Under the pieces are notes generated by a model, which did no database searches, was not told the origin of the DNA, and worked only from the letters and a program-made list of their open reading frames with translations. Below, piece after piece: positions 40,501 through 52,568 of a DNA stretch of 64,000 nt; the first letter of the stretch is position 1, and each line of letters starts with the position of its first letter. A program made the position numbers and the translations under genes. This stretch comes from Eutreptiella sp. 'Long Island Sound 2002' (Eukaryota > Euglenozoa > Euglenophyceae > Eutreptiales > Eutreptiaceae), in contig OZ038378.1 in assembly GCA_964036045.1 (NCBI GenBank), positions 56,581,498 to 56,645,497 on the forward strand, read 5' to 3'.

Positions 40501-43500
40501 CCCCTGCCGTCTCGGGGATCCCCACCGCTACAGAGCGGTTGGGGGGGGGGAACGAGAAGTGGCCCACAAGTGGGCAAAGTGGCTACGTCACCCCTGCCGT
40601 CTCAGGGATCGCCACCGCTGCAGAGCGGGGGGGGGGGAATTCAGAAGTGGCCCACTTATGGGCAAAGTGGCTATGTCACCCCTGCCGTCTCGGGGATGCC
40701 CACCGCTGCAGAGCGGGGGGGGGGGGGGAACGAGAAGTGGCCCACAAGTGGGCAAAGTGGCTACGTCACCCCTGCCGTCTCAGGGATCGCCACCGCTGCA
40801 GAGCGGGGGGCAAAACCACAAGTGGCCCACTTATGGGCAAAGTGGCTACGTCACCCCTGCCGTCTCGGGGATCCCCACCGCTGCGGAGCGGGGGGGGGGA
40901 AATCAGAAGTGGCCCACAAGTGGGCAAAGTGGCTACGTCACCCGTGCCGTCTCGGGGATCCCCACCGCTGCAGAGCGAGGGGGAAAATCAGAAGTGGCCA
41001 ACTTGTGGGCAAAGTGGCTACGTCACCCCTGCCGTCTCGGGGATCCCCACTGCTGCAGAGCGGGGGGGGAAATCGGAAGTGGCTCACAAGTGGGCAAAGT
41101 GGCTACGTCACCCCTGCCGTCTCGGGGATCCCCACCGCTGCAGAGCGGGGGGGGAAATCGGAAGTGGCCCACTTATGGGCAAAGTGGCTACGTCACCCCT
41201 GCCGTCTCAGGGATCGCCACCGCTGCAGAGCGGGGGGGGAAATCAGAAGTGGCCCACAACTGGGCAAAGTGGCTACGTCACCCCTGCCGTCTCGGGGATC
41301 CCCGACACTTCAGAGCGGGGGAAAAATCAGAAGTGGCCCAATTGTGGGCAAAGTGGCTACGTCACCCCTGCCGTCTCGGGGATCCCCACCGCTGCAGAGC
41401 GGGAGGGGGGGGAAATGAGAGGTGGCCCACAAGTGGGCAAAGTGGCTACGTCACCCCTGCCGTCTCAGGGATGCCACCGCTGCAGAGCGGGGGGGGAAAT
41501 CACAAGTGGCCCACTTATGGGCAAAGTGGCTACGTCACCCCTGCCGTCTCGGGGATCCCCACCGCTGCAGAGCGGGGGGCAAAATTACAAGTGGCCCACT
41601 TATGGGCAAAGTGGCTACGTCACCCCTGCCGTCTCGGGGATCCCCACCGCTGCGGAGCGGGGGGGGGAAATCAGAAGTGGCCCACAAGTGGGCAAGGTGG
41701 CTACGTCACCCCTGTCGTCTCGGGGATCCCCACCGCTGCAGAGAGGGGGGGGGGGGATGAGAAGTGGCCCACAAGTGGGCAAAGTGGCTACGTCACCCCT
41801 GCCGTGTCAGGGATCGCCACCGCTGCAAAGCGGGGGGGGAAATCAGAAGCGGCCCACTTATGGGCAAAGTGGCTACGTCACCCCTGCCGTCTCGGGGATC
41901 CCCACCGCTGCAGAGCGGGGGGGGGAAATCAGAAGTGGCCCACAAGTGGGCAAAGTGGCTACGTCACCCGTGCCGTCTCGGGGATCCCCACCGCTGCAGA
42001 GCGAGGGGGAAAATCAGAAGTGGCCAACTTGTGGGCAAAGTGGCTACGTCACCCCTGCCGTCTCGGGGATCCCCACTGCTGCAGAGCGGGGGGGGAAATC
42101 AGACGTGGCCAACTTGTGGGCAAAGTGGCTACGTCACCCCTGCCGTCTCGGGCATCCCCACCGCTGCAGAGCGGGGGGGGAAATCGGAAGTGGCCCACTT
42201 ATGGGCAAAGTGGCTACGTCACCCCTGCCGTCTCGGGGATCCCCACCGCTGCAGAGCGGGGGGGGAAATCAGAAGTGGCCCACAAATGGGCAAAGTGGCT
42301 ACGTCACCCCTGCCGTCTCGGGGATCCCCACCACTTCAGAGCGGGGGAAAAATCAGAAGTGGCCCAATTGTGGGCAAAGTGGCTACGTCACCCCTGCCGT
42401 CTCGGGGATCCCCACCGCTGCAGAGCGGGAGGGGGGGAAAATGAGAGGTGGCCCACAAGTGGGCAAAGTGGCTACGTCACCCCTGCCGTCTCAGGGATGC
42501 CACCGCTACAGAGCGGGGGGGGAAATCACAAGTGGCCCACTTATGGGCAAAGTGGCTACGTCACCCCTGCCGTCTCGGGGATCCTCACCGCTGCAGAGCG
42601 GGGGGCAAAATTACAAGTGGCCCACTTATGGGCAAAGTGGCTACGTCACCCCTGCCGTCTCGGGGATCCCCACCGCTGCGGAGCGGGGGGGGGGGGGGGG
42701 ATCAGAAGTGGCCCACAAGTGGGCAAAGTGGCTACGTCACCCCTGTCGTCTCGGGGATCCCCAGTGCTGCAAAGCGGGGGGGGAAATCAGAAGCGGCCCA
42801 CTTATGGGCAAAGTGGCTACGTCACCCCTGCCGTCTCGGGGATCCCTACCGCTGCAGAGCGGGGGGCAAATCAGAAGTGGCCCACTTGTGGGCAAAGTGG
42901 CTACGTCACCCGTGCCGTGTCGGGGATCCCCACCGTTGCAGAGCGAGAAGAAAAATCAGAAGTGGCCCAATCGTGGGCAAAGTGGCTACGTCACCCCTGC
43001 CGTCTCGGGGATCCCCACCGCTGCAGAGCGGGGGGTGAAATCAGTAGTGGCCCACTCATGGGCAAAGTGGCTACGTCACCCCTGCCGTCTCGGGCATCCC
43101 CACCGCTGCAGAGCGGGGGGGGAAATCAGAAGTGGCTCACAAGTGGGCAAAGTGGCTACGTCACCCCTGCCGTCTCGGGGATCCCCACCACTTCAGAGCG
43201 GGGGGAAAAATCAGAAGTGGCCCAATTGTGGGCAAAGTGGCTACGTCACCCCTGCCGTCTCGGGGATCCCCACCGCTACAGAGCGGTTGGGGGGGGGGAA
43301 CGAGAAGTGGCCCACAAGTGGGCAAAGTGGCTACGTCACCCCTGCCGTCTCAGGGATCGCCACCGCTGCAGAGCGGGGGGGGGGGAATTCAGAAGTGGCC
43401 CACTTATGGGCAAAGTGGCTATGTCACCCCTGCCGTCTCGGGGATGCCCACCGCTGCAGAGCGGGGGGGGGGGGGAACGAGAAGTGGCCCACAAGTGGGC

Positions 43501-46240
43501 AAAGTGGCTACGTCACCCCTGCCGTCTCAGGGATCGCCACCGCTGCAGAGCGGGGGGCAAAACCACAAGTGGCCCACTTATGGGCAAAGTGGCTACGTCA
43601 CCCCTGCCGTCTCGGGGATCCCCACCGCTGCGGAGCGCGGGGGGGGGAAATCAGAAGTGGCCCACAAGTGGGCAAAGTGGCTACGTCACCCGTGCCGTCT
43701 CGGGGATCCCCACCGCTGCAGAGCGAGGGGGAAAATCAGAAGTGGCCAACTTGTGGGCAAAGTGGCTACGTCACCCCTGCCGTCTCGGGGATCCCCACTG
43801 CTGCAGAGCGGGGGGGGAAATCGGAAGTGGCTCACAAGTGGGCAAAGTGGCTACGTCACCCCTGCCGTCTCGGGGATCCCCACCGCTGCAGAGCGGGGGG
43901 GGAAATCGGAAGTGGCCCACTTATGGGCAAAGTGGCTACAACACCCCTGCCGTCTCAGGGATCGCCACCGCTGCAGAGCGGGGGGGGGAAATCAGAAGTG
44001 GCCCACAACTGGGCAAAGTGGCTACGTCACCCCTGCCGTCTCGGGGATCCCCGACACTTCAGAGCGGGGGAAAAATCAGAAGTGGCCCAATTGTGGGCAA
44101 AGTGGCTACGTCACCCCTGCCGTCTCGGGGATCCCCACCGCTGCAGAGCGGGAGGGGGGGGAAATGAGAGGTGGCCCACAAGTGGGCAAAGTGGCTACGT
44201 CACCCCTGTCGTCTCGGGGATCCCCGGCGCTGCAGAGCGGGGGGGGAAATCAGAAGTGGCCCACAACTGGGCAAAGTGGCTACGTCACCCCTGCCGTCTC
44301 GGGGATCCCCACCGCTGCGGAGCGGGGGGGGGGAAATCAGAAGTGGCCCACAAGTGGGCAAGGTGGCTACGTCACCCCTGTCGTCTCGGGGATCCCCACC
44401 GCTGCAGAGAGGGGGGGGGGGGGATGAGAAGTGGCCCACAAGTGGGCAAAGTGGCTACGTCACCCCTGCCGTGTCAGGGATCGCCACCGCTGCAAAGCGG
44501 GGGGGGAAATCAGAAGCGGCCCACTTATGGGCAAAGTGGCTACGTCACCCCTGCCGTCTCGGGGATCCCCACCGCTGCAGAGCGGGGGGGGGAAATCAGA
44601 AGTGGCCCACAAGTGGGCAAAGTGGCTACGTCACCCGTGCCGTCTCAGGGATCCCCACCGCTGCAGAGCGGGGGGGGAAATCGGAAGTGGCCCACTTATG
44701 GGCAAAGTGGCTACAACACCCCTGCCGTCTCAGGGATCGCCACCGCTGCAGAGCGGGGGGGGAAATCAGAAGTGGCCCACAACTGGGCAAAGTGGCTACG
44801 TCACCCCTGCCGTCTCGGGGATCCCCGACACTTCAGAGCGGGGGAAAAATCAGAAGTGGCCCAATTGTGGGCAAAGTGGCTACGTCACCCCTGCCGTCTC
44901 GGGGATCCCCACCGCTGCAGAGCGGGAGGGGGGGGAAATGAGAGGTGGCCCACAAGTGGGCAAAGTGGCTACGTCACCCCTGTCGTCTCGGGGATCCCCG
45001 GCGCTGCAGAGCGGGGGGGGAAATCAGAAGTGGCCCACAACTGGGCAAAGTGGCTACGTCACCCCTGCCGTCTCGGGGATCCCCACCGCTGCGGAGCGGG
45101 GGGGGGGAAATCAGAAGTGGCCCACAAGTGGGCAAGGTGGCTACGTCACCCCTGTCGTCTCGGGGATCCCCACCGCTGCAGAGAGGGGGGGGGGGGGATG
45201 AGAAGTGGCCCACAAGTGGGCAAAGTGGCTACGTCACCCCTGCCGTGTCAGGGATCGCCACCGCTGCAAAGCGGGGGGGGGAATCAGAAGCGGCCCACTT
45301 ATGGGCAAAGTGGCTACGTCACCCCTGCCGTCTCGGGGATCCCCACCGCTGCAGAGCGGGGGGGGGAAATCAGAAGTGGCCCACAAGTGGGCAAAGTGGC
45401 TACGTCACCCGTGCCGTCTCAGGGATCCCCACCGCTGCAGAGCGAGGGGGAAAATCAGAAGTGGCCAACTTGTGGGCAAAGTGGCTACGTCACCCCTGCC
45501 GTCTCGGGGATCCCCACTGCTGCAGAGCGGGGGGGGAAATCAGACGTGGCCAACTTGTGGGCAAAGTGGCTACGTCACCCCTGCCGTCTCGGGGATCCCC
45601 ACCGCTGCAGAGCGGGGGGGGAAATCGGAAGTGGCCCACTTATGGGCAAAGTGGCTACGTCACCCCTGCCGTCTCGGGGATCCCCACCGCTGCAGATCGG
45701 GGGGGGAAATCAGAAGTGGCCCACAAATGGGCAAAGTGGCTACGTCACCCCTGCCGTCTCGGGGATCCCCACCACTTCAGAGCGGGGGAAAAATCAGAAG
45801 TGGCCCAATTGTGGGCAAAGTGGCTACGTCACCCCTGCCGTCTCGGGGATCCCCACCGCTGCAGAGCGGGAGGGGGGGGAAATGAGAGGTGGCCCACAAG
45901 TGGGCAAAGTGGCTACGTCACCCCTGCCGTCTCAGGGATGCCACCGCTACAGAGCGGGGGGGGAAATCACAAGTGGCCCACTTATGGGCAAAGTGGCTAC
46001 GTCACCACTGCCGTCTCGGGGATCCTCACCGCTGCAGAGCGGGGGGCAAAATTACAAGTGGCCCACTAATGGGCAAAGTGGCTACGTCACCCCTGCCGTC
46101 TCGGGGATCCCCACCGCTGCGGAGCGGGGGGGGGGGGGGGGGGATCAGAAGTGGCCCACAAGTGGGCAAAGTGGCTACGTCACCCCTGTCGTCTCGGGGA
46201 TCCCCACCGCTGCAGAGCGGGGGGGGGGGGGAATGAGAAG
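37528..46240 (+). repeat. Higher-order repeat anchored on CCGCTACAGAGCGGTTGGGG
   Basis: The unusual end CGCTACAGAGCGGTTGG followed by AACGAGAAG occurs at about 37528, 40536 and 43284, spacings of 3008 and 2748 bp. Runs of variant monomers around these anchors are shared: CACTCATGGG, GTCGGGGATCCCC after GTGCC, GAGCGAGAAGAAAAATC and GTGGCTCACAAG. The region also contains the longest stop-free frame (38064-46916, frame 3), which reflects repeat homogeneity and not a gene. Confidence 0.82.
44163..45720 (+). repeat. Local 774-bp tandem duplication of nine monomers
   Basis: AATGAGAGGTGGCCC occurs at 44163 and 44937, and the following block (TGTCGTCTCG, CCCCGGCGCTGCAG, CACAACTGGG, GGGCAAGGTGG, GAGAGGGGGG, GTGTCAGGG) repeats monomer by monomer at an offset of about 774 bp. 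The copies are almost identical up to about 44680/45450, where they diverge into different monomer variants. Confidence 0.85.
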
Positions 46241-46899
46241 TGGCCCACAAGTGGGCAAAGTGGCTACGTCACCCCTGCCGTCTCAGGGATCGCCACCGCT
46301 GCAAAGCGGGGGGGGAAATCAGAAGCGGCCCACTTATGGGCAAAGTGGCTACGTCACCCCTGCCGTCTCGGGGATCCCTACCGCTGGAGAGCGGGGGGGG
46401 AAATCAGAAGTGGCCCACTTGTGGGCAAAGTGGCTACGTCACCCCTGCCGTCTCGGGGATCCCCACCGCTGCAGAGCGGGGGGGGAAATCAGAAGTGCCC
46501 CACTTATGGGCAAAGTGGCTACGTCACCCCTGCCGTCTCAGGGATTGCCACCGCTGCAGAGCGGGGGGGGGGGAATCAGAAGTGGCCCACTTGTGGGCAA
46601 AGTGGCTACGTCCCCCCTGCCGTCTCGGGGATCCCCACTGCTGCAGAGCGGAGGGGGAAATCAGAAGTGGCCCACTTATGGGCAAAGTGGCTACGTCACC
46701 CCTGCCGTCTCGGGGATCCCCACCGCTGCAGAGCGGGGGGAAATTCAGAAGGAGCCCACAAGTGGGCAAAGTGGCTACGTCACCCCTGCCGTCTCGGTGA
46801 TCCCCACCACTTCGGAGCGGGGGAAAAATCAGAAGTGGCCCAATTGTGGGCAAAGTGGCTACGTCACCCCTGCCGTCTCGGGGATCCCCACCGCTGCAG

Positions 46900-47700
46900 A
46901 GCGGGGGGGGAAATGAGAAGTGGCCCACTTGTGGGCAAAGTGGCTACGTCACCCCTGCCGTCTCAGGGATCGCCACCGCTGCAAAGCAGGGGGGGAAATC
47001 AGAAGCGGCCCACTTATGGGCAAAGTGGCTACGTCACCCCTGCCGTCTCGGGGATCCCTACCGCTGCAGAGCGGGGGGGGAAATCAGAAGTGGCCCACTT
47101 GTGGGCAAAGTGGCTACGTGACCCCTGCCGTCTCGGGGATCCCCACCGCTGCAGAGCGGGGGGGGAAATCAGAAGTGCCCCACTTATGGGCAAAGTGGCT
47201 ACGTCACCCCTGCCGTCTCGGTGATCCCCACCACTTCGGAGCGGGGGAAAAATCAGAAGTGGCCCAATTGTGGGCAAAGTGGCTACGTCACCCCTGCCGT
47301 CTCGGGGATCCCCACCGCTGCAGAGCGGGGGGGCAAATCAGAAGTGGCCCACTTATGGGCAAAGTGGCTACGTCACCCCTGCCGTCTCAGGGATCGCCAC
47401 CGCTGCAAAGCAGGGGGGGAAATCAGAAGCGGCCCACTTATGGGCAAAGTGGCTACGTCACCCCTGCCGTCTCGGGGATCCCTACCGCTGCAGAGCGGGG
47501 GGGGAAATCAGAAGTGGCCCACTTGTGGGCAAAGTGGCTACGTGACCCCTGCCGTCTCGGGGATCCCCACCGCTGCAGAGCGGGGGGGGAAATCAGAAGT
47601 GCCCCACTTATGGGCAAAGTGGCTACGTCACCCCTGCCGTCTCAGGGATTGCCACCGCTGCAGAGCGGGGGGGGGAAATCAGAAGTGGCCCACTTGTGGG
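46900..47700 (+). repeat. Local ~424-bp duplication of five monomers
   Basis: The variant GCAAAGCAGGGGGG followed by AGAAGCGGCCC occurs at about 46981 and 47405. The next monomers share GATCCCTACCGCTG, CTACGTGACCCC and AGAAGTGCCCCAC in the same order. The offset of 424 bp is five monomers. Related but more diverged blocks lie at 46240-46560 and 47600-48360. Confidence 0.8.
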
Positions 47701-50700
47701 CAAAGTGGCTACGTCCCCCCTGCCGTCTCGGGGATCCCCACTGCTGCAGAGCGGAGGGGGAAATCAGAAGTGGCCCACTTATGGGCAAAGTGGCTACGTC
47801 ACCCCTGCCGTCTCGGGGATCCCCACCGCTGCAGAGCGGGGGGAAATTCAGAAGGAGCCCACAAGTGGGCAAAGTGGCTACGTCACCCCTGCCGTCTCGG
47901 TGATCCCCACCACTTCGGAGCGGGGGAAAAATCAGAAGTGGCCCAATTGTGGGCAAAGTGGCTACGTCACCCCTGCCGTCTCGGGGATCCCCACCGCTGC
48001 AGAGCGGGGGGGGAAATAAGAAGTGGCCCACAAGTGGGCAAAGTGGCTACGTCACCCCTGCCGTCTCGGGGATGCCCACCGCTGCAGGGCGGGGGGGGAA
48101 ATCAGAAGTGGCCCACTTATGGGCAAAGTGGCTACGTCACCCCTGCCGTCTCGGGGATCCCCACCGCTGCAGAGCGGGGGGAAATTCAGAAGTGGCCCAC
48201 TTGTGGGCAAAGTGGCTACGTCACCCCTGCCGTCTCGGTGATCCCCACCACTTCGGAGCGGGGGAAAAATCAGAAGTGGCCCAATCGTGGGCAAAGTGGC
48301 TACGTCACCCCTGCCGTCTCGGGGATCCCCACCGCTGCAGAGCGGGGGGGGAAATAAGAAGTGGCCCACTTGTGGGCAAAGTGGCTACGTCACCCCTGCC
48401 GTCTCGGGGATCCCCACCGCTGCAGAGCGGGGGCGGAAATCAGAAGTCGCCCACTTATGGGCAAAGTGGCTACGTCACCCCTGCCGTCTCGGGGATCCCC
48501 ACCGCTGCGGAGCGGGGGGGGGGGGAATCAGAAGTGGCCCACTTGTGGGCAAAGTGGCTACGTCACCCCTGCCGTCTCGGGGATCCCCACCGCTTCAGAG
48601 CTGGGGGGGAAATCAGAAGTGGCCCACTTGTGGGCAAAGTGGCTACGTCCCCCTTGCCGTCTCGGGGATCCCCACCGCTGCAGAGCGGGGGGGGAAATCA
48701 GAAGTGGCCCACTTATGGGCAAAGTGGCTACGTCACCCCTGCCGTCTCGGGGATCCCCACCGCTGCAGAGCGGGGGGAAATTCAGAAGTGGCCCACAAGT
48801 GGGCAAAGTGGCTACGTCACCCCTGCCGTCTCGGTGATCCCCACCACTTCGGAGCGGGGAAAAAATCAGAAGTGGCCCAATTGTGGGCAAAGTGGCTACG
48901 TCACCCCTGCCGTCTCCGGGATCCCCACCGCTGCAGAGCGGGGGGGGGAAATCAGAAGTGGCCCACTTGTGGGCAAAGTGGCTACGTCACCCCTGCCGTC
49001 TCGGGTATCCCCACCGCTGCAGAGCGGGGGGGGGAAATCAGAAGTGGCCCACTTATGGGCAAAGTGGCTACGTCACCCGTGCCGTCTCGGGGATCCCCAC
49101 CGCTGCGGAGCGGGGGGGGGGGGAATCAGAAGGGGCCCACTTATGGGCAAAGTGGCTACGTCACCCCTGCCGTCTCGGGGATCCCCACCGCTGCAGAGCG
49201 GGGGGGGAAATCAGAAGTGGCCCACTTGTGGGCAAAGTGGCTACGTCACCCCTGCCGTCTCGGGGATCACCACCGCTGCAGAGCGGGGGGGGGAATCAGA
49301 AGTGGCCCAGTTATGGGCAAAGTGGCTACGTCACCCCTGCCGTCTCAGGGATTGCCACCGCTGCAGAGCGGGGGGGGAAATCAGAAGTGGCCCACTTGTG
49401 GGCAAAGTGGCTACGTCACCCCTGCCGTCTCGGGGATCCCCACCGCTGCAGAGCGGGGGGGGGAAATCAGAAGTGGCCCACTTATGGGCAAAGTGGCTAC
49501 GTCACCCCTGCCGTCTCGGGGATCCCCACCGCTGCAGAGCGGGGGGGAAATCAGAAGTGGCCCACTTGTGAGCAAAGTGGCTACGTCACCCCTGCCGTCT
49601 CGGGGATCCCCACCACTTCAGAGCGGGGGAAAAATCAGAAGTGGCCCAATTGTGGGCAAAGTGGCTACGTCACCCCTGCCGTCTCGGGGATCCCCACCGC
49701 TGCGGAGCGGGGGGGGGGGGAATCAGAAGTGGCCCACAAGTGGGCAAAGTGGCTACGTCACCCCTGCCGTCTCGGGGATCCCCACCGCTGCAGAGCGGGG
49801 GGGGGGGGGGATGAGAAGTGGCCCACAAGTGGGCAAAGTGGCTACGTCACCCCTGCCGTCTCGGGGATCGCCACCGCTGCAGAGCGGGGGGGGAAATCAG
49901 AAGTGGCCCACTTATGGGCAAAGTGGCTACGTCACCCCTGCCGTCTCAGGGATCGCCACCGCTGCAGAGCGGGGGGGGAAATCACAAGTGGCCCACTTGT
50001 GGGCAAAGTGGCTACGTCACCCCTGCCGTCTCGGGGATCCCCACCGCTGCAGAGCGGGGGGGGGAAATCAGAAGTGGCCCACTTGTGGGCAAAGTGGCTA
50101 CGTCATCCGTGCCGTCTCGGGGATCCCCACCGCTGCAGAGCGGGGGGGGGGGGGGAATGAGAAGTGGTCCACAAGTGGGCAAAGTGGCTACGTCACCCCT
50201 GCCGTCTCAGGGATCGCCACCGCTGCAGAGCGGGGGGGGAAATCAGAAGTGGCCCACTTATGGGCAAAGTGGCTACGTCACCCCTGCCGTCTAGGGGATC
50301 CCCACCGCTGCAGAGCGGGGGGCAAAATCACAAGTGGCCCACTTATGGGCAAAGTGGCTACGTCACCCCTGCCGTCTCGGGGATCCCGACCGCTGCAAAG
50401 CGGGGGGGGGGGGGGATCAGAAGTGGCCCACAAGTGGGCAAAGTGGCTACGTCACCCCTGCCGTCTCGGGGATCCCGACCGCTGCAGAGCGAGGGGGAAA
50501 ATCAGAAGTGGCCCACAAGTGGGCAAAATGGCTACGTCACCCCTGCTGTCTCGGGGATCCCCACCACTTCAGAGCGGGGGGGAAAATGAGAAGTGGCCCA
50601 CTTGTGGGCAAAGTGGCTACGTCACCCCTGCCGTCTCGGGGATCCCCACCGTTGCAGAGCGGGGGGGGAAAATTAGAAGTGGCCCACTTGTGGGCAAAGT

Positions 50701-52568
50701 GGCTACGTCACCCCTGCCGTCTCGGGGATCCCCACCGCTGCAGAGCGGGGGGGGAAATCAGAAGTGGCCCACTTCTGGGCAAAGTGGCTACGTCACCCTT
50801 GCCGTCTCGGGGATCCCCACCGCTTCAGAGCGGGGGGAAATCAGAAGTGGCCCACTTGTGGGCAAAGTGGCTACGTCATCCCTGCTGTCTCGGGGATCCC
50901 CACCGCTGCAGAGCGGGGGGGGGGAAATCAAAGAGTGGCCCACTTGTGGGCAAAGTGGCGACGTCACCCCTGCCGTCTCGGGGATCGCCACCGCTGCAGA
51001 GCGGGGGGGGGGAAATCAGAAGTGGCCCACTTATGGGCAAAGTGGCTACGCCACCCTTGCCGTCTCGGGGATCCCCACCGCTTCAGGGCGGGGGGCAAAA
51101 TCAGAAGTGGCCCACTTATGGGCAAAGTGGCTACGTCACCGCTGCCGTCTCGGGGATCCCCACCGCTGCAGAGCGGGGAGGGGGAAATCAGAAGTGGCCC
51201 ACTTGTGGGGTAAGTGGCTACGTCACCCCTGCCGTCTCGGGGATCGCCACCGCTGCAGAGCGGGGGGGGAAATCAGAAGTGGCCCACAAGTGGGCAAAGT
51301 GGATACGTCACCCCTGCCGTCTCGCCGATCCCCACCGCTTCAGAGCGGGGGGGGGGGGAATCAGAAGTGGCCCAATTGTGGGCAAAGTGGCTACGTCACC
51401 CCTGCCGTCTCGGGGATCCCCACCGCTGCAGAGCGGGGGGGGGAAATCAGAAGTGGCCCACTTGTGGGCAAAGTGGCTACGTCACCCCTGCCGTCTCGGG
51501 GATCCCCACCGCTGCAGAGCGGGGGGAAAATCAGAAGTGGCCCACAAGTGGGCAAAGTGGCTACGTCACCCCTGCCGTCTCGGGGATCTCCAACACTTCA
51601 GAGCGGGGGGGGGGGGATCAGAAGTGGCCCACTTGTGGGCAAAGTGGCTACATCACCCCTGCCGTCTCGGGGATCCCCAGCGCTTCGGAGCGGGGGGGAA
51701 AATCAGAAGGGGCCCCCTTGTGGGCAAAACGGCTGTGTCACCCCTGCCGTCTCGGGGATCCCCACCGCTGCAGAGCCGGGGAGGAAATCAGAAGTGGCCC
51801 ACTTGTGGGCAAAGTGGCTACGTCACCCCTGCCGTCTCGGGGATCCCCACCGCTGCAGAGCGGGGGGGGAAATCAGAAGTGGCCCACTTGTGGGCAAAGT
51901 GGATACGTCACCCCTGCCGTCTCGGGGATCCCCACCGCTTCAGGGCGGGGGGCAAAATCAGAAGTGGCCCACTTATGGGCAAAGTGGCTAAGTCACCCCT
52001 GCCGTCTGGGGATCCCCACCGCTTCAGGGCGGGGGGGGGAAATCAGAAGTGGCCCACTTATGGGCAAAGTGGCTACGTCACTCCTGCCGTCTCGGGGATC
52101 CCCACCACTTCAGAGCGGGGGGGAAAATCAGAAGTGGCCCACTTGTGGGCAAAGTGGCTACGTCACCCCTGCTGTCTCGGGGATCCCCACCGCTGCAGAG
52201 CGGGGGGGAAATCAGAAGTGGCCCACAAGTGGGCAAAGTGGCTACGTCACCCCTGCCGTCTCGGGGATCCCCACCGCTGCAGAGCGGGGGGGAAAATCAC
52301 AAGTGGCCCACTTGTGGGCAAAGTGGCTACGTCACCCCTGCCGTCTCGGGGATCCCCACCGCTGCAGAGCGGGGGGGAAATCAGAAGTGGCCCACAAGTG
52401 GGCAAAGTGGCTACGTCACCCCTGCCGTCTCGGGGATCGCCACCGCTGCAGAGCTGGCGGGGAAATCAGAAGTGGCCCACAAGTGGGCAAAGTGGCTACG
52501 TCACCCCTGCCGTCTCGGGGATCCCCACCGCTGCAGAGCGGGGGGGAAAATCAGAAGTGGCCCACAAG

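Larger units (their letters stand above)
1..52568 (+). repeat. Giant GC-rich tandem satellite array, ~85-bp monomer
   Basis: About 600 head-to-tail copies (estimated from array length over monomer length), all in the same orientation and truncated by the left window edge. Spacing between successive GTGGCCCAC starts is 84-92 bp; most length variation lies in a G run of 5 to 18 bases. In order, a monomer holds AAATCAGAAGT, the palindrome GCCCACTTGTGGGC (or CACAAGTG, CACTTATG, CAATTGTG variants), CAAAGTGG, CTACGTCACC, CCTGCCGTCT, the palindrome GGGGATCCCC, the small hairpin CCGCTGCAGAGCGG, then the G run. The consensus has no TAA, TAG or TGA on the plus strand, so all three frames stay open for kilobases; I treat these frames as non-coding. 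Stops arise only in variant monomers (ATGAGAAG, TTAGAAG, CAGTAG). Being a satellite is certain from the sequence; any centromeric, heterochromatic or transcribed role is unknown. Confidence 0.98.

Noticed and set aside
38064-46916. A 2950-codon open frame, and similar frames of 500-1400 codons across 1-52.5 kb
   Set aside because: They arise because the satellite monomer lacks stops on the plus strand. All three frames are open at once, the translations are the monomer read in three phases, and ends fall at variant monomers.
1-52568. CRISPR array
   Set aside because: Repeat and intervening parts are all the same monomer; there are no unique spacers, no leader and no cas genes.
1-52568. Telomeric repeat or rDNA spacer
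   Set aside because: The unit is about 85 bp with no TTAGGG/TTTAGGG-type word, and no rRNA coding sequence is present.
1-52568. BamHI (GGATCC) and PstI (CTGCAG) sites in each monomer as signs of cloning vector
   Set aside because: The sites belong to the monomer's own dyads (GGGGATCCCC, CCGCTGCAGAGCGG) and vary with monomer subfamily; no vector backbone is seen.
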